Source: CAZYME01 sp964648115 | GTDB lineage: Bacteria; Pseudomonadota; Gammaproteobacteria; Legionellales; Legionellaceae | DNA length: 64,000 nt | Direction: 5' to 3' | Assembly (NCBI GenBank): GCA_964648115.1 | Contig: CAZYME010000015.1 | Span: forward strand, 1-64,000 | Shown: in pieces, positions 43,384 to 52,546 of the stretch | Position numbering within the stretch: position 1 is the first letter of the stretch | Layout: each line of letters starts with the position of its first letter | Translations under genes and position numbers: made by a program | The notes under the pieces: model-generated | What the model was told of the DNA's origin: nothing | Database searches by the model: none | The model's input: only the letters and a program-made list of their open reading frames with translations

Positions 43384-44169
43384 TCATCCTTGAGAATTAC
43401 CATGAATTAGCCGTTGTAACTCACCGCCAATATCAGCGGCTCTCATTAGGCTTTCACCGATTAAAAATGTGTTAATCCCGTGAGACTGCATTAACAGAAT
43501 ATCTTGATGACTGTTGATCCCACTTTCTGCAATGAGAGTTTTCTCAGCGGGCATATGCTTTAGTAAATCAATGCTATTTTGTATATTGGTAGTAAATGTA
43601 TGTAGGCTACGGTTATTTATTCCCATCAGCGGTGTTGGCAAAGGTAGCGCGCGTTTAAGTTCCTCTAGTGTGTGGCTTTCCACAAGTACTGCCATATTTA
43701 ATTCTTGCGCTAATTGGCAAAAATCATGCAATTGTTGATCATCAAGCATGGCTACAATTAATAAAATGCAATCCGCTCCTAACGCGCGACTTTCATGGAT
43801 TTGGTATGCGTCGATGATAAAATCTTTGCGTAATACGGGTAAATCACAATGTGTTTTGGCGGCAGCTAAAAAAGCGGGATCGCCTTCAAAAAAATTTACA
43901 TCAGTGAGCACGGACAAACAGCTTGCCCCATTATTAGCATATATTTCTGCGATGGATGCCACATCAAAATCAGCGCGAATCAATCCTTTGCTAGGAGAGG
44001 CGCGTTTTATTTCCGCAATAATTGCTGGTTTATTTTTTTGTAAAGGCGCAATAAAATCACGTATGGGCAACGCAGGTGTATCAGATAACCTTGCCAGTGG
44101 TCGTTGTAGTTTTGCTTCTCGAACCTCTTCTTTTTTATGTGCGGCAATGCGAGCAAGTATACTATTCAT
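43384..44169 (-). CDS. trpC: Indole-3-glycerol phosphate synthase
   Basis: TrpC closes the indole ring in tryptophan synthesis. The barrel motifs EIKRASPSKGLI, VLTDVNFFEG, LRKDFIIDAYQI, GINNRSLHTF and IAESGI are all present, with the catalytic Lys and Glu. The 261 residues form a single domain, without the TrpF fusion of E. coli. It overlaps trpD by eight bases. Confidence 0.97.
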   Translation of the reverse strand: MNSILARIAAHKKEEVREAKLQRPLARLSDTPALPIRDFIAPLQKNKPAIIAEIKRASPSKGLIRADFDVASIAEIYANNGASCLSVLTDVNFFEGDPAFLAAAKTHCDLPVLRKDFIIDAYQIHESRALGADCILLIVAMLDDQQLHDFCQLAQELNMAVLVESHTLEELKRALPLPTPLMGINNRSLHTFTTNIQNSIDLLKHMPAEKTLIAESGINSHQDILLMQSHGINTFLIGESLMRAADIGGELQRLIHGNSQG

Positions 44170-45199
44170 GTTGCGCTTCCTTAGGAGCTAAGTACTTGGT
44201 GAGCTCTCTCAATTGGGTGAAGCGCTGGCCAGCAAGACCGCTATCTATAGCGGCAGCTGCTTTTTGCACGGCGTTAGCAAACCCAGAACGTGAGTCAGCG
44301 CAGTACAATGCGGCTGCTGTATTAAGTAGAACGATATCGCGTGCGGGACCTTTTGAGCCAGCAAAGACCGATTCAGCGAGCGCCAAACTTTGCGCAGGCG
44401 TTTCAACAATGATGGCGTCTAAATTCGCATGTGAGCAGCCATAATCATGGGGGTCAATCGTCCATTGCTTAAACTCACCCGCGTGGTATTCCACCACATC
44501 TGAACAGGCCGCAATACTAATTTCATCAAGCCCATCGTGAGAATGAACGACTAGTGCATGCTCGCTGCCTAAGTTGGCCAGAACGCTTGCTACGGGTTTA
44601 AGCCAATGCTTAGAAAAGACACCGACAAGTTGCTTCTTCACTTTGGCCGGATTAAGCAGTGGGCCTAGTAAATTGAACAGTGTGCGTATACCCAATTGTT
44701 GACGCGCATTTCTGACGTGTTGCATAGCTTGATGGAAATGTGGTCCGAATAAAAAGGCGATATTGCATTGCTGCATACATTGACGTAGGGCCTCATCAGA
44801 TAAATTGAGAACAAAGCCAGCTTCTGTGAGTAAATCCGCACTACCACTTCGGCTTGAGGAGGCGCGGTTCCCATGCTTTGCCACATTTAACCCCGCGGCG
44901 GCAGCTACAAAACTACTGATGGTTGATACATTAAAGGTATTTTTGCCATCGCCACCGGTGCCGACGATATCAATCAGATCATTCCCCAAATCAATAGGAT
45001 GTGCCAAATCTCGCATCGTAGTGGCCGCCGCGGTAAGCTCTGCAACTGTCTCACCTTTCATACGCATCAGAACGAGAAACGCGGCTATTTGTGGGTCGCT
45101 TAGCTTTCCTGTCATGCAGCTATGTATAACTTGCTGCATTTGTAGGTCGCTTAGGGTTTTATTATCAAGAAGTTGCTCAAATAATTTTTTTATGTTCAT
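44162..45199 (-). CDS. trpD: Anthranilate phosphoribosyltransferase
   Basis: TrpD joins anthranilate to PRPP. The PRPP site is DIVGTGGDGKNTFNVST, followed by KHGNRASSSRSGSADLLTEAG. The 345-residue length is typical of the stand-alone enzyme. It overlaps trpG by 23 bases upstream and trpC by eight downstream, so all three are translationally coupled. Confidence 0.97.
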   Translation of the reverse strand: MNIKKLFEQLLDNKTLSDLQMQQVIHSCMTGKLSDPQIAAFLVLMRMKGETVAELTAAATTMRDLAHPIDLGNDLIDIVGTGGDGKNTFNVSTISSFVAAAAGLNVAKHGNRASSSRSGSADLLTEAGFVLNLSDEALRQCMQQCNIAFLFGPHFHQAMQHVRNARQQLGIRTLFNLLGPLLNPAKVKKQLVGVFSKHWLKPVASVLANLGSEHALVVHSHDGLDEISIAACSDVVEYHAGEFKQWTIDPHDYGCSHANLDAIIVETPAQSLALAESVFAGSKGPARDIVLLNTAAALYCADSRSGFANAVQKAAAAIDSGLAGQRFTQLRELTKYLAPKEAQHE

Positions 45200-45758
45200 T
45201 CGTATGCAAAAAATGGGATAAGAGCTCTAAGCCATGCTCGGTTAAAATCGCTTCAGGATGAAATTGTAAACCATATAATGGGTAGTTGCGATGCGAAATA
45301 GCCATTATCGTATCATTTGCCCATGCATCAATAGCAAAACTGGTAGGCAGGGTGTTTATATCCACAGCAAGTGAGTGATAACGTGTGGCAGGAAAGGGGC
45401 TAGGTAGATCGCGAAATAACCCTTGCTTATTGTGCTGGATGAGCGATGTTTTTCCGTGAATAATTTCGGGCGCTGAAATAATGTGAGCACCAAATGCATA
45501 AGCCAAACATTGATGACCTAGGCATATGCCTAAAATCGGAATATCGCGATAAAAATGCTTGATAGCGGCGAGTGAAATGCCCGCGTCTTGCGGACCTTTG
45601 GGGCCTGGCGAAATAACCAAATAATCCGGAGCCAATTGTTGGATCATTGGTATGTCTATGAGGTCATGTGCGTAAACCAGCACTTCTTGCCCAAGGCATT
45701 GAAAATATTGGACCAGGTTATAAGTGAATGAGTCGTAGTTGTCGATAATCAGTAACAT
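45177..45758 (-). CDS. trpG: Anthranilate synthase component II (glutamine amidotransferase)
   Basis: This class I amidotransferase supplies ammonia to TrpE. The triad is Cys79 in GICLGHQCLAYAFG and His/Glu in LQFHPEAIL. DNYDSFTYNLVQYF at the N-terminus is typical. In some bacteria the same subunit also serves PabB. trpE is not in the window. The gene starts 11 bases after lptB, so it may be read from the LPS operon upstream. Confidence 0.95.
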   Translation of the reverse strand: MLLIIDNYDSFTYNLVQYFQCLGQEVLVYAHDLIDIPMIQQLAPDYLVISPGPKGPQDAGISLAAIKHFYRDIPILGICLGHQCLAYAFGAHIISAPEIIHGKTSLIQHNKQGLFRDLPSPFPATRYHSLAVDINTLPTSFAIDAWANDTIMAISHRNYPLYGLQFHPEAILTEHGLELLSHFLHTNEHKKII

Positions 45759-45769
45759 CGTGGGCGTTC

Positions 45770-46495
45770 CTACAGTGAAAACTCTTCACCCAGATAGACC
45801 GCGCGGACCTGTTGGTTGGCGAGAATTTCTGTAGGTGGGCCTTCACAAAGGATTTTGCCTTGGTTAACAATATAAGCGCGTTCACAGATATCCAATGTTT
45901 CACGAACGTTGTGATCGGTTATCAACACGCCAATGTTTCTGTCACACAAATGTAAAATAATTTTTTTGATATCCAGAACTGAAATGGGGTCGACTCCAGC
46001 GAAAGGTTCATCAAGCAATATGAAAGCAGGCTCAATCGCGAGTGCGCGGGCAATTTCGACGCGTCTACGTTCGCCACCCGATAAACTCATCCCTAAATTT
46101 TTACGTAAATGAGAAATGTTAAATTCGATTAACAGGCTCTCTAATTTTTCAAGACGTGCTTTATTATCTAGATCATGGCGTAGTTGCAAAATGGCAAGGA
46201 TGTTATCACTGACAGACATTTTTCTAAAAATCGAAGCTTCTTGGGGTAAATACCCAATTCCTAAGCGCGCACGCTGATGCATGGCAGTTTTTGTAATATC
46301 CTGATCATTGATGATAATTTGCCCTTCATCACAGGACTGCAAGCCTACGATCATGTAAAAACAGGTGGTTTTTCCGGCACCATTCGGGCCCAATAACCCT
46401 ACGCATTCGCCGCGTTTAATGCGTATGCTAATACCATTTACCACTGTACGTGATTTAAATGATTTTTTTAAATTAAGCGCTAAGAGTTCGCTCAT
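45770..46495 (-). CDS. lptB: LPS export ABC transporter ATPase LptB
   Basis: LptB drives LPS extraction from the inner membrane with LptF and LptG. Walker A is GPNGAGKTT, the signature is LSGGERRRVEIARA and Walker B is FILLDEPFAGVD. The YLPQEASIFRKMSVSDNI Q-loop is typical of LptB. Its start overlaps the lptA stop by four bases. It has 241 residues. Confidence 0.97.
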   Translation of the reverse strand: MSELLALNLKKSFKSRTVVNGISIRIKRGECVGLLGPNGAGKTTCFYMIVGLQSCDEGQIIINDQDITKTAMHQRARLGIGYLPQEASIFRKMSVSDNILAILQLRHDLDNKARLEKLESLLIEFNISHLRKNLGMSLSGGERRRVEIARALAIEPAFILLDEPFAGVDPISVLDIKKIILHLCDRNIGVLITDHNVRETLDICERAYIVNQGKILCEGPPTEILANQQVRAVYLGEEFSL

Positions 46496-46992
46496 GAGTT
46501 TTTACCCGGGTGAATAATAATTGTAGTGGGCCCCTTGCCATCGCTTTTTGAAATAACATGTTGGCGCACAGTGTCATAGGTTATATTAGGTGCAGAAAAA
46601 GAATTCTCACCTTGTTCTACACGCGCATTTCCCACTAATTTAATCAGGTGCTCAATTGGATAATAATAAATAATATCAGCAAAAGCGTGCATGGGTTGTT
46701 TTTTTGTATCTGTAAGAGTCCAGTAGTGCGCTTGAGCCTCTTTGTTGCCATAGATAATTGCTTTGGTGAGCTGATTTTTCGAGTTGCCTTCCGTCACAGC
46801 TTTTGCCGCACGTATGTGTGTTGTACCTTGATCGAGTTTTATATTGTCTATGTAAATACCGCGGTGTTTTTCCTGGTCTAGATCAGCTGATTCTGCGCTC
46901 AATTGCATGATCTGGGTGCGGTCCTCTGATAGGGCAAAACAGAGATTGGTAACAAACAGTAAAAATATTACTTTAGCCCCGATTTGGAACAT
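46492..46992 (-). CDS. lptA: Periplasmic LPS bridge protein LptA
   Basis: LptA forms the periplasmic bridge for LPS. The 166-residue protein has a signal peptide (about 1-21, ending TNLCFA) and an OstA-like jellyroll with the repeating beta pattern (IKLDQGTTHIRAAKAV, HAFADIIYYYPIEHLIKLVGNARVEQG). It overlaps lptC by 20 bases and lptB by four. Confidence 0.93.
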   Translation of the reverse strand: MFQIGAKVIFLLFVTNLCFALSEDRTQIMQLSAESADLDQEKHRGIYIDNIKLDQGTTHIRAAKAVTEGNSKNQLTKAIIYGNKEAQAHYWTLTDTKKQPMHAFADIIYYYPIEHLIKLVGNARVEQGENSFSAPNITYDTVRQHVISKSDGKGPTTIIIHPGKNS

Positions 46993-47545
46993 AAGTGCTC
47001 CTGGCCTGGCCCATTAATAACACACGTTTTTCAGCAAGGTACGCCTTCATACCTGTTGATTGTACAATGTTTCCAGGTCGCTCGTAGGTAACCTCCAAGA
47101 GTGTTGTTGCCAGCTTATCCTTGGGAAAGTAGGTCATTTCTTCTGTTTTTAGTGTACTTTCTTGGGTGCGACCATCTTTTGCTTGATGAATAACCACCTC
47201 TTTATTAAACGTAATCTGTTGGCCGCCATACAAGGCAGTTGCTTGTTGAGCTCGAATTTCCCATGCCGGTTGATCCTGCTGTGTGATAACAATCCGCGGT
47301 GTTTTAAGCCAATGGGTATTATTTAATGGAATGTGATGCATTAACGGTGTTTTTAAATAATTAACCAGACGGCCTTCGGTATCGAATTGATGCACGGTTA
47401 AATCGGTTATGATCATGTCAGCCGTGGTGGATAAGGTATGCTCATCAAGCTTCTTCACAGGCTTTGAGCTTGCATAATACCAACTAGAGCACGCGAGGCT
47501 TATCAGCGCAACGAATAACCATGCTGCCTGCTTGGCTGCATTCAA
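46973..47545 (-). CDS. lptC: LPS export protein LptC
   Basis: LptC is the bitopic partner that passes LPS from LptBFG to LptA. There is one N-terminal helix (AAWLFVALISLACSSWYYA), then a jellyroll with TLSTTADMIITDLTVHQFD and LAEKRVLLMGQARSTY. The 190 residues match E. coli LptC (191). It overlaps kdsC by four bases and lptA by 20. Confidence 0.93.
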   Translation of the reverse strand: MNAAKQAAWLFVALISLACSSWYYASSKPVKKLDEHTLSTTADMIITDLTVHQFDTEGRLVNYLKTPLMHHIPLNNTHWLKTPRIVITQQDQPAWEIRAQQATALYGGQQITFNKEVVIHQAKDGRTQESTLKTEEMTYFPKDKLATTLLEVTYERPGNIVQSTGMKAYLAEKRVLLMGQARSTYVPNRG

Positions 47546-48081
47546 TTGAGGGCCTCTGTGGATAAATATCCTTTCAGTGCTTCGTCCTGCATATTTTGTG
47601 CATTCAAAATAAAATCAGCCACTTCTCGCACCGCACCGCGGCCACCGTGCGCAACTGTGTGCCAAATGGCAAACTCTTTTACTTGATTTACAGCATTGGC
47701 TGGAGCTACACCTAAACCAACTTGGCGAATGATAGCGATATCAGGAAGATCGTCACCGATATATGCGAACGCTTCATCGTTTAGCTTAAGTTTCGCTTTA
47801 AGTTGTTGATAAGCGGATTGTTTATCAACCTGACCTTTAAAATAATGACGAATGCCTAATTGCTGCATGCGATGATCAATTACGGCGTTACGCGATGTAG
47901 TAATAACAGCAATCTCGATGCCTGCTGCCATGAGCAATTTTAAACCCAGGCCATCTTGGATATTGAATGCTTTAAGTTCATTGCCGTGATTATCAATGAA
48001 GATAAGGCCATCGGTTAAAACACCGTCAACGTCACAAATAACACATCGAATTTTTTTTGCTTTTTCTAATAATTCAGTCAT
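47542..48081 (-). CDS. kdsC: KDO 8-phosphate phosphatase
   Basis: KdsC removes phosphate from KDO 8-phosphate. The HAD motifs are VICDVDGVLTDG near residue 15, then ITTSRN, and GDDLPDIAIIRQVGLGVAPANA. The 179-residue capless form fits the tetrameric family. It is 23 bases after kdsD and overlaps lptC by four bases. Confidence 0.96.
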   Translation of the reverse strand: MTELLEKAKKIRCVICDVDGVLTDGLIFIDNHGNELKAFNIQDGLGLKLLMAAGIEIAVITTSRNAVIDHRMQQLGIRHYFKGQVDKQSAYQQLKAKLKLNDEAFAYIGDDLPDIAIIRQVGLGVAPANAVNQVKEFAIWHTVAHGGRGAVREVADFILNAQNMQDEALKGYLSTEALN

Positions 48082-48104
48082 AAATTTTCTCTTTATCTCT
48101 AAAT

Positions 48105-49067
48105 TTAAAAAACGCCTGCACGAAGCAAGTCGTGTAAATGTACTACAGCTGATGGTCGACGATCACTATCAATGATCACAAGAGAGGTGATGCTATATTT
48201 TTGCATGATAGCCAACGCCTCAGCAGCCAACATATCCGGACTAATAGTTTGACAGTTGCGCGACATTACTTTCTTCAAGGGTGTAGTATTAACATCGTGT
48301 TGTTGCGTTAACGTTCGGCGTATGTCGCCATCCGTGTAAACACCAACTAAATATCCCTGCGAATCAATGACACATGTCATCCCCAATTTTTTAGCGGATA
48401 CTTCAATGAGGGCTTCACGCACAGGGACTTCTTCATTAACGAGTGGTAACTCATCGCCGCGGTGACAGATGTCATCAACCCGGAGTAAAAGACGTTTACC
48501 TAGTGTGCCGCCAGGGTGCGATAAAGCAAAATCTTCAGCGCTAAAGCCGCGCGCTTGTAATAATGCGATGGCTAATGCGTCGCCCATAACAAGCGAAACT
48601 GTGGTGCTGGTTGTTGGAGCGAGCCCAAGCGGACAAGCTTCTTGTCGAATACTGACATCAACGTTGACGTTGGCTACTTTAGCTAAGGTAGACTCAGGGT
48701 TGCCGCTCAATGCAATTACTGGAACCTCAAGGCGCTTTAATAAAGGCAGGAGCGTGATGATTTCAGGGGTATTGCCTGAGTTTGAGATGGCAAGAACCGT
48801 ATCTTGGCGGGTAATCATGCCCATATCGCCGTGGCTTGCTTCCCCTGGATGCATAAAAAATGAGGGAGTACCTGTGCTAGAAAATGTGGCGGCAATTTTT
48901 TTTCCAATATGCCCTGACTTACCCATGCCAGTAACAACAATACGCCCTTTGCAGGCAAGGAGTAACTTACAAGCTGCTTCAAAATGCTCATTAATGCGCT
49001 GCGTTAATTCGAACACCGCTTGCGCTTCAGTTTCAATAACTGCGAGACCTAATTTGCAAAAATCCAT
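48105..49067 (-). CDS. kdsD: Arabinose 5-phosphate isomerase
   Basis: KdsD interconverts ribulose 5-phosphate and arabinose 5-phosphate, the first step to KDO. The SIS domain has GMGKSGHIGKKIAATFSSTGTP and HPGEASHGDMGMI. Two CBS domains fill the C-terminal third (about 205-320). It is the first gene of the kdsDC-lptCAB-trpGDC run. It is also the only visible source of an arabinose phosphate here. Confidence 0.96.
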   Translation of the reverse strand: MDFCKLGLAVIETEAQAVFELTQRINEHFEAACKLLLACKGRIVVTGMGKSGHIGKKIAATFSSTGTPSFFMHPGEASHGDMGMITRQDTVLAISNSGNTPEIITLLPLLKRLEVPVIALSGNPESTLAKVANVNVDVSIRQEACPLGLAPTTSTTVSLVMGDALAIALLQARGFSAEDFALSHPGGTLGKRLLLRVDDICHRGDELPLVNEEVPVREALIEVSAKKLGMTCVIDSQGYLVGVYTDGDIRRTLTQQHDVNTTPLKKVMSRNCQTISPDMLAAEALAIMQKYSITSLVIIDSDRRPSAVVHLHDLLRAGVF

Positions 49068-49156
49068 GCGCCCATCTAATCTAGATAATAAGGCTATGAT
49101 TTTAACACAGTATGTGGCCGCTACAAACTAGTATATAATTAACGAGTTAGCTCGCT

Positions 49157-49303
49157 CTGGAGTAACCTCTCAATAACCTCGGGACACGTCATCCCGAATA
49201 CAATGAGGGATCTCCTGAATGTAGCATTGTGCCTGGGTTCGGAGATCCTTCACTACGTTCAGGATGACGTTTCTCCATGGATTATTGAGAAGTTACGTTC
49301 TGG
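49157..49303. repeat. Palindromic element between kdsD and mlaF
   Basis: Outer arms ctggagtaacctctcaataa and ttattgagaagttacgttct pair imperfectly. Inner arms gtcatcccgaatacaatgag and cactacgttcaggatgac, and gagggatctcc with ggagatcctt, pair as well. It fills most of the 246-base divergent gap, ending 10 bases before the mlaF ATG, so it could affect expression of both operons. Confidence 0.8.
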
Positions 49304-49313
49304 AATATAAAAC

Positions 49314-50114
49314 ATGCGCGATAATTTGGTGGAGATCACCGATCTTACGTTTTCCCGCGATGAGCGCCCGATTTTTAAGGGCGTAGACATTAAGGTGAGA
49401 CGGGGAAAAATAACAGCGATTATGGGCCCCAGCGGTAGTGGAAAGACAACCTTACTACGCCTGATTGGTGCTCTAATAACCCCGGAATCAGGGGTAATTC
49501 TAGTAAACGACCATAATATCCACCAACTTTCACGCAAAAATTTATACAAAGCGCGCCGAAAAATGGGGCTGTTATTTCAAAGCAGTGCCTTATTTACGCA
49601 CCTTTCTGTTTTCGATAATGTAGCATTTCCACTACGTGAACATACCAATTTAAATAACGCCATGCTTCGTGACATTGTCTTAATGAAGCTTGAGGCGGTT
49701 GGATTACGAGGCGCAGCACAATTAATGCCAGCCGAGTTGTCGGGTGGTATGGCAAGACGCGTTGCCTTGGCAAGAGGCATTGCACTTGATCCAGAGTTAA
49801 TGATGTACGATGAACCATTTACTGGACAAGATCCTATCTCAATGGGCGTTTTAGTTCGATTAATTCAGCGCTTAAATCAATTACTACAAACAACAACCAT
49901 CATTGTTTCTCATGATGTGGACGAAACATGTTCGATTGCCGATTATATTTATTTAATTGGGGGTGGTCGCGTTATTGGTGAAGGTACGCCGATGGAGTTG
50001 AAACAATCAGAGCAACCAGCAGTGCGTCAATTTATGCACGGAGAGGCGGATGGTGTTGTACCTTTCCATTATCCAGCGCGAGCTTACTCAGAGGAGTTGC
50101 TAGAAAATGCTTGA
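49314..50114 (+). CDS. mlaF: Phospholipid transport ATPase MlaF
   Basis: MlaF powers the MlaFEDB complex, which moves phospholipids between outer and inner membranes. Walker A is GPSGSGKTTLL, the signature is LSGGMARRVALARG and Walker B is LMMYDEPFTGQDP. The C-terminal tail is typical (266 residues). The end overlaps mlaE by eight bases. The order F-E-D-C-B-ibaG-murA is as in E. coli. Confidence 0.96.
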   Translation: MRDNLVEITDLTFSRDERPIFKGVDIKVRRGKITAIMGPSGSGKTTLLRLIGALITPESGVILVNDHNIHQLSRKNLYKARRKMGLLFQSSALFTHLSVFDNVAFPLREHTNLNNAMLRDIVLMKLEAVGLRGAAQLMPAELSGGMARRVALARGIALDPELMMYDEPFTGQDPISMGVLVRLIQRLNQLLQTTTIIVSHDVDETCSIADYIYLIGGGRVIGEGTPMELKQSEQPAVRQFMHGEADGVVPFHYPARAYSEELLENA

Positions 50115-50889
50115 GTTCATCACACGATTGGGCCACAGCAGTGTAGAGAGTATGCAAACACTAGGCAATTCTGGGAGATTTCTATTACGCGTGTTGACCA
50201 GACGGCCTGATTTACCCCGCCTCTGGCCCGCCTTATGTGCACAGCTCTATTTTGTGGGAGTTTTGTCTTGTCTCATTATTGTTGTTTCAGGTTTGTTTAT
50301 AGGCATGGTTGTTGGCCTACAAGGATTTAATACGTTAGAAAAATTCGGGGCCAGTAGCCAACTTGGGCAATTGCTAGCGTTAAGCATTTCACGTGAATTA
50401 GGCCCTGTGATCAGCGCGTTGCTCTTCGCGGGAAGGGCTGGGTCTGCATTAACTGCAGAAATTGGGTTGATGAAAGCAACTGAGCAATTATCAAGTATGG
50501 ATATGATGGGGGTTGATCCACTGGGCCGAATAATTTACCCACGATTTTTAGCAGGTATTATTGCGCTACCTTTATTGTCACTTATTTTTTCAGCAGTGGC
50601 AGTGTATGGAGGATATTTTATTGGCGTAGATTGGTTGGGGGTAGATGCAGGGAGTTTTTGGTCTAACATGCAGGCGGCTGTTAATTTTCATAATGATGTA
50701 TTGAGTGGCATCATCAAAAGTATTGTTTTTGCTTTTGTGGTGATATGGATAGCAGTGTTTCAAGGGTTTACATGTGTTCCTACAGCAGAAGGAATCAGTC
50801 AATCGACTACACGGACGGTGGTGTATGCTTCGCTGGCAGTGTTGGGATTTGATTTTCTATTGACAGCAATGATGATTGGAGGCTGGTGA
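50107..50889 (+). CDS. mlaE: Phospholipid transport permease MlaE
   Basis: This permease of 260 residues has five to six helices and the family blocks GMVVGLQGFNTLEKFGA, ISRELGPVISALLFAGRAGSALTAE (family core) and LSSMDMMGVDPL. It forms the membrane core for MlaD and MlaF. It overlaps mlaF (8 bases) and mlaD (1 base). Confidence 0.96.
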   Translation: MLEFITRLGHSSVESMQTLGNSGRFLLRVLTRRPDLPRLWPALCAQLYFVGVLSCLIIVVSGLFIGMVVGLQGFNTLEKFGASSQLGQLLALSISRELGPVISALLFAGRAGSALTAEIGLMKATEQLSSMDMMGVDPLGRIIYPRFLAGIIALPLLSLIFSAVAVYGGYFIGVDWLGVDAGSFWSNMQAAVNFHNDVLSGIIKSIVFAFVVIWIAVFQGFTCVPTAEGISQSTTRTVVYASLAVLGFDFLLTAMMIGGW

Positions 50890-51365
50890 TGAATAAGCGG
50901 CGGTATGTTGATATAAGTGTCGGACTTTTTATGTTGTTAGGTCTACTGGCCTTGTTGGCAATGGTTATGATGGTGAGCGGATTTTCTGATTTGGTTTCCA
51001 CAAAAGGATATCAAGTTAGCGCCAATTTCACAGATATTGGCGGATTAAAGGTCCGTGCTCCGGTAACGATAGCTGGTGTTAAAATTGGGGAAGTGACGCG
51101 CATCGAGTTACAGCCCAGCCAATTAAATGCCAAAGTGACCATGATGTTACGTCGTGGCGAGCCTATTCCTTTCGCGGATTCATCAGCACGTATTTTAACC
51201 GAAGGTTTGCTAGGCTCAAATTATGTTAGTATTGTGCCCGGTTTTGATGATGACCAAGATAAAGAACATCCTTATTTACGTGCGGGGGATGTTATTGCGA
51301 AGACCCAAGAAGCCATTATTCTTGAAAACCTGATTGGTCAACTTTTATTTAATGTTAAAAAATAG
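50889..51365 (+). CDS. mlaD: Phospholipid transport MCE protein MlaD
   Basis: MlaD has one membrane anchor (about 10-30) and a periplasmic MCE domain (VSANFTDIGGLKVRAPV, then EGLLGSNYVSIVPG) that forms a hexameric lipid channel. It has 158 residues, shorter than E. coli MlaD (183), mainly at the C-terminus. GGAGG lies about 6 bases before the ATG at 50889, which overlaps the mlaE stop. Confidence 0.95.
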   Translation: MNKRRYVDISVGLFMLLGLLALLAMVMMVSGFSDLVSTKGYQVSANFTDIGGLKVRAPVTIAGVKIGEVTRIELQPSQLNAKVTMMLRRGEPIPFADSSARILTEGLLGSNYVSIVPGFDDDQDKEHPYLRAGDVIAKTQEAIILENLIGQLLFNVKK

Positions 51366-51409
51366 TATTGTCTCGAACTTTTGAGATAATCCAAAAATAT
51401 AGGTGAATT

Positions 51410-52018
51410 ATGCGAATAATAAAAATAGCTCTACTTCTCTTGGCAGCAGCACTATCACAAGTATCTTGGGCTCAATCGTCACCAGTTCCTATGTTAGAAA
51501 ATTCAGCCACTCAAATTCTTGCTACTCTCAAGGAGAATAAGTCTAGTTTGAAGAAGAATCATCAAATTATTTACCAAGCAGTTCAGCGTTATCTATTACC
51601 GAATGTAGATGTAAATGGTATGTCACGCTCTGTGTTAGGGCGTCAGGCCTGGACGAAAGCTTCTGCGGCTGAACGACAAGAGTTTACTCAAGTTTTTACC
51701 GAACTGGTTATCCGTACTTATGCTAGCCCACTAGCCGAGTACACAGATGAAACCGTGAAATTTTTACCACTACGTGGGCCCACAGATGGGCGTTTTACGC
51801 GGGTCAATAGTTTGATTATTCGCTCTAGTGGTCAGCGCATTCCTTTGAGCTATAGCATGGTTTCTAAAAACAATGGCTGGAAAATTTATGATTTGAGCGT
51901 TGAAGGGGTAAGCCTTCTGCAAAGTTTCCGCGCCCAATTTGGTCAAATATTGCAAAATTCATCAATGAAAGATTTGATTGCGCAAATGCGTAAGAACAGC
52001 AAAACTAAGGCGGCCTAA
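51410..52018 (+). CDS. mlaC: Periplasmic phospholipid-binding protein MlaC
   Basis: MlaC carries lipid between MlaA-OmpC and MlaFEDB. It has a signal peptide (about 1-21, ending QVSWA) and the tolerance-protein fold with LPNVDVNGMSRSVLGRQAW and GWKIYDLSVEGVSLLQSFRAQF. The length is 202 residues. Its stop overlaps the mlaB start by one base. Confidence 0.95.
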   Translation: MRIIKIALLLLAAALSQVSWAQSSPVPMLENSATQILATLKENKSSLKKNHQIIYQAVQRYLLPNVDVNGMSRSVLGRQAWTKASAAERQEFTQVFTELVIRTYASPLAEYTDETVKFLPLRGPTDGRFTRVNSLIIRSSGQRIPLSYSMVSKNNGWKIYDLSVEGVSLLQSFRAQFGQILQNSSMKDLIAQMRKNSKTKAA

Positions 52019-52311
52019 TGGTGAGCGAACAAATATTTAAACCATCCAATGCGTTAACGTTTGATACAGTGCAGCCTGATGGTAAGCGCTTGCAGAAGTT
52101 ATTGCGTGATAATAAAACAACAACGATACGTATGGATTTGGGTGAAGTGGTGCATTGCGATAGCGCCGGTCTTGCTTTGCTTATCGAGGCAAAAAGGCTG
52201 TGTAATCAACACCAGAAAACATTAAAAATCGAAGCGGTACCCAAAGCCATTTCTGCTTTAGCCGAGTTTTGTGGCGTGGAAAAGATGTTGGAGCCAAGCC
52301 GTGTTAAGTAA
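52018..52311 (+). CDS. mlaB: STAS-domain protein MlaB
   Basis: MlaB is the cytoplasmic STAS subunit that binds MlaF. The 97-residue protein has the STAS core DLGEVVHCDSAGLALLIEA, with the conserved DSAG. The sequence similarity of MlaB proteins is low, but position between mlaC and ibaG supports the call. The gene starts at the last base of mlaC. Confidence 0.92.
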   Translation: MVSEQIFKPSNALTFDTVQPDGKRLQKLLRDNKTTTIRMDLGEVVHCDSAGLALLIEAKRLCNQHQKTLKIEAVPKAISALAEFCGVEKMLEPSRVK

Positions 52312-52546
52312 TGATCAATTAGAACAACGTATTAAAGAAGCAGATGGTGTAGAATATGTCCAAGTAACAGGAGATGGGTATCATTATCAATTAACTGTTG
52401 TCTCAGATGTATTTGTTGGCAAGCCAAAGTTGGCTAGACAGCAGTGGGTTTATGCACAGCTCAAAGATTATATTACCACGGGTAGTCTGCATGCCTTGAG
52501 TATGAAAACGTGGACAAAGACTGAATGGGAGAAACAACATGGATAA
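52301..52546 (+). CDS. ibaG: BolA family protein IbaG
   Basis: IbaG is a BolA-like partner of monothiol glutaredoxin, linked to Fe-S handling and acid stress. I chose the GTG start at 52301 (81 residues, MLSNDQLEQRIKEADG), with GGAG about 10 bases upstream, because it matches the E. coli length of 84; a longer frame from 52271 lies inside mlaB. The family HHY-type site is weak (DGYHYQLTVVS). It overlaps murA by eight bases. Confidence 0.9.
   Translation: MLSNDQLEQRIKEADGVEYVQVTGDGYHYQLTVVSDVFVGKPKLARQQWVYAQLKDYITTGSLHALSMKTWTKTEWEKQHG

Noticed and set aside
48469..49131. 220-codon plus-strand frame over kdsD
   Set aside because: It is antisense to an intact kdsD with SIS and CBS domains, is rich in Ser/Arg/Pro and has no Shine-Dalgarno sequence.
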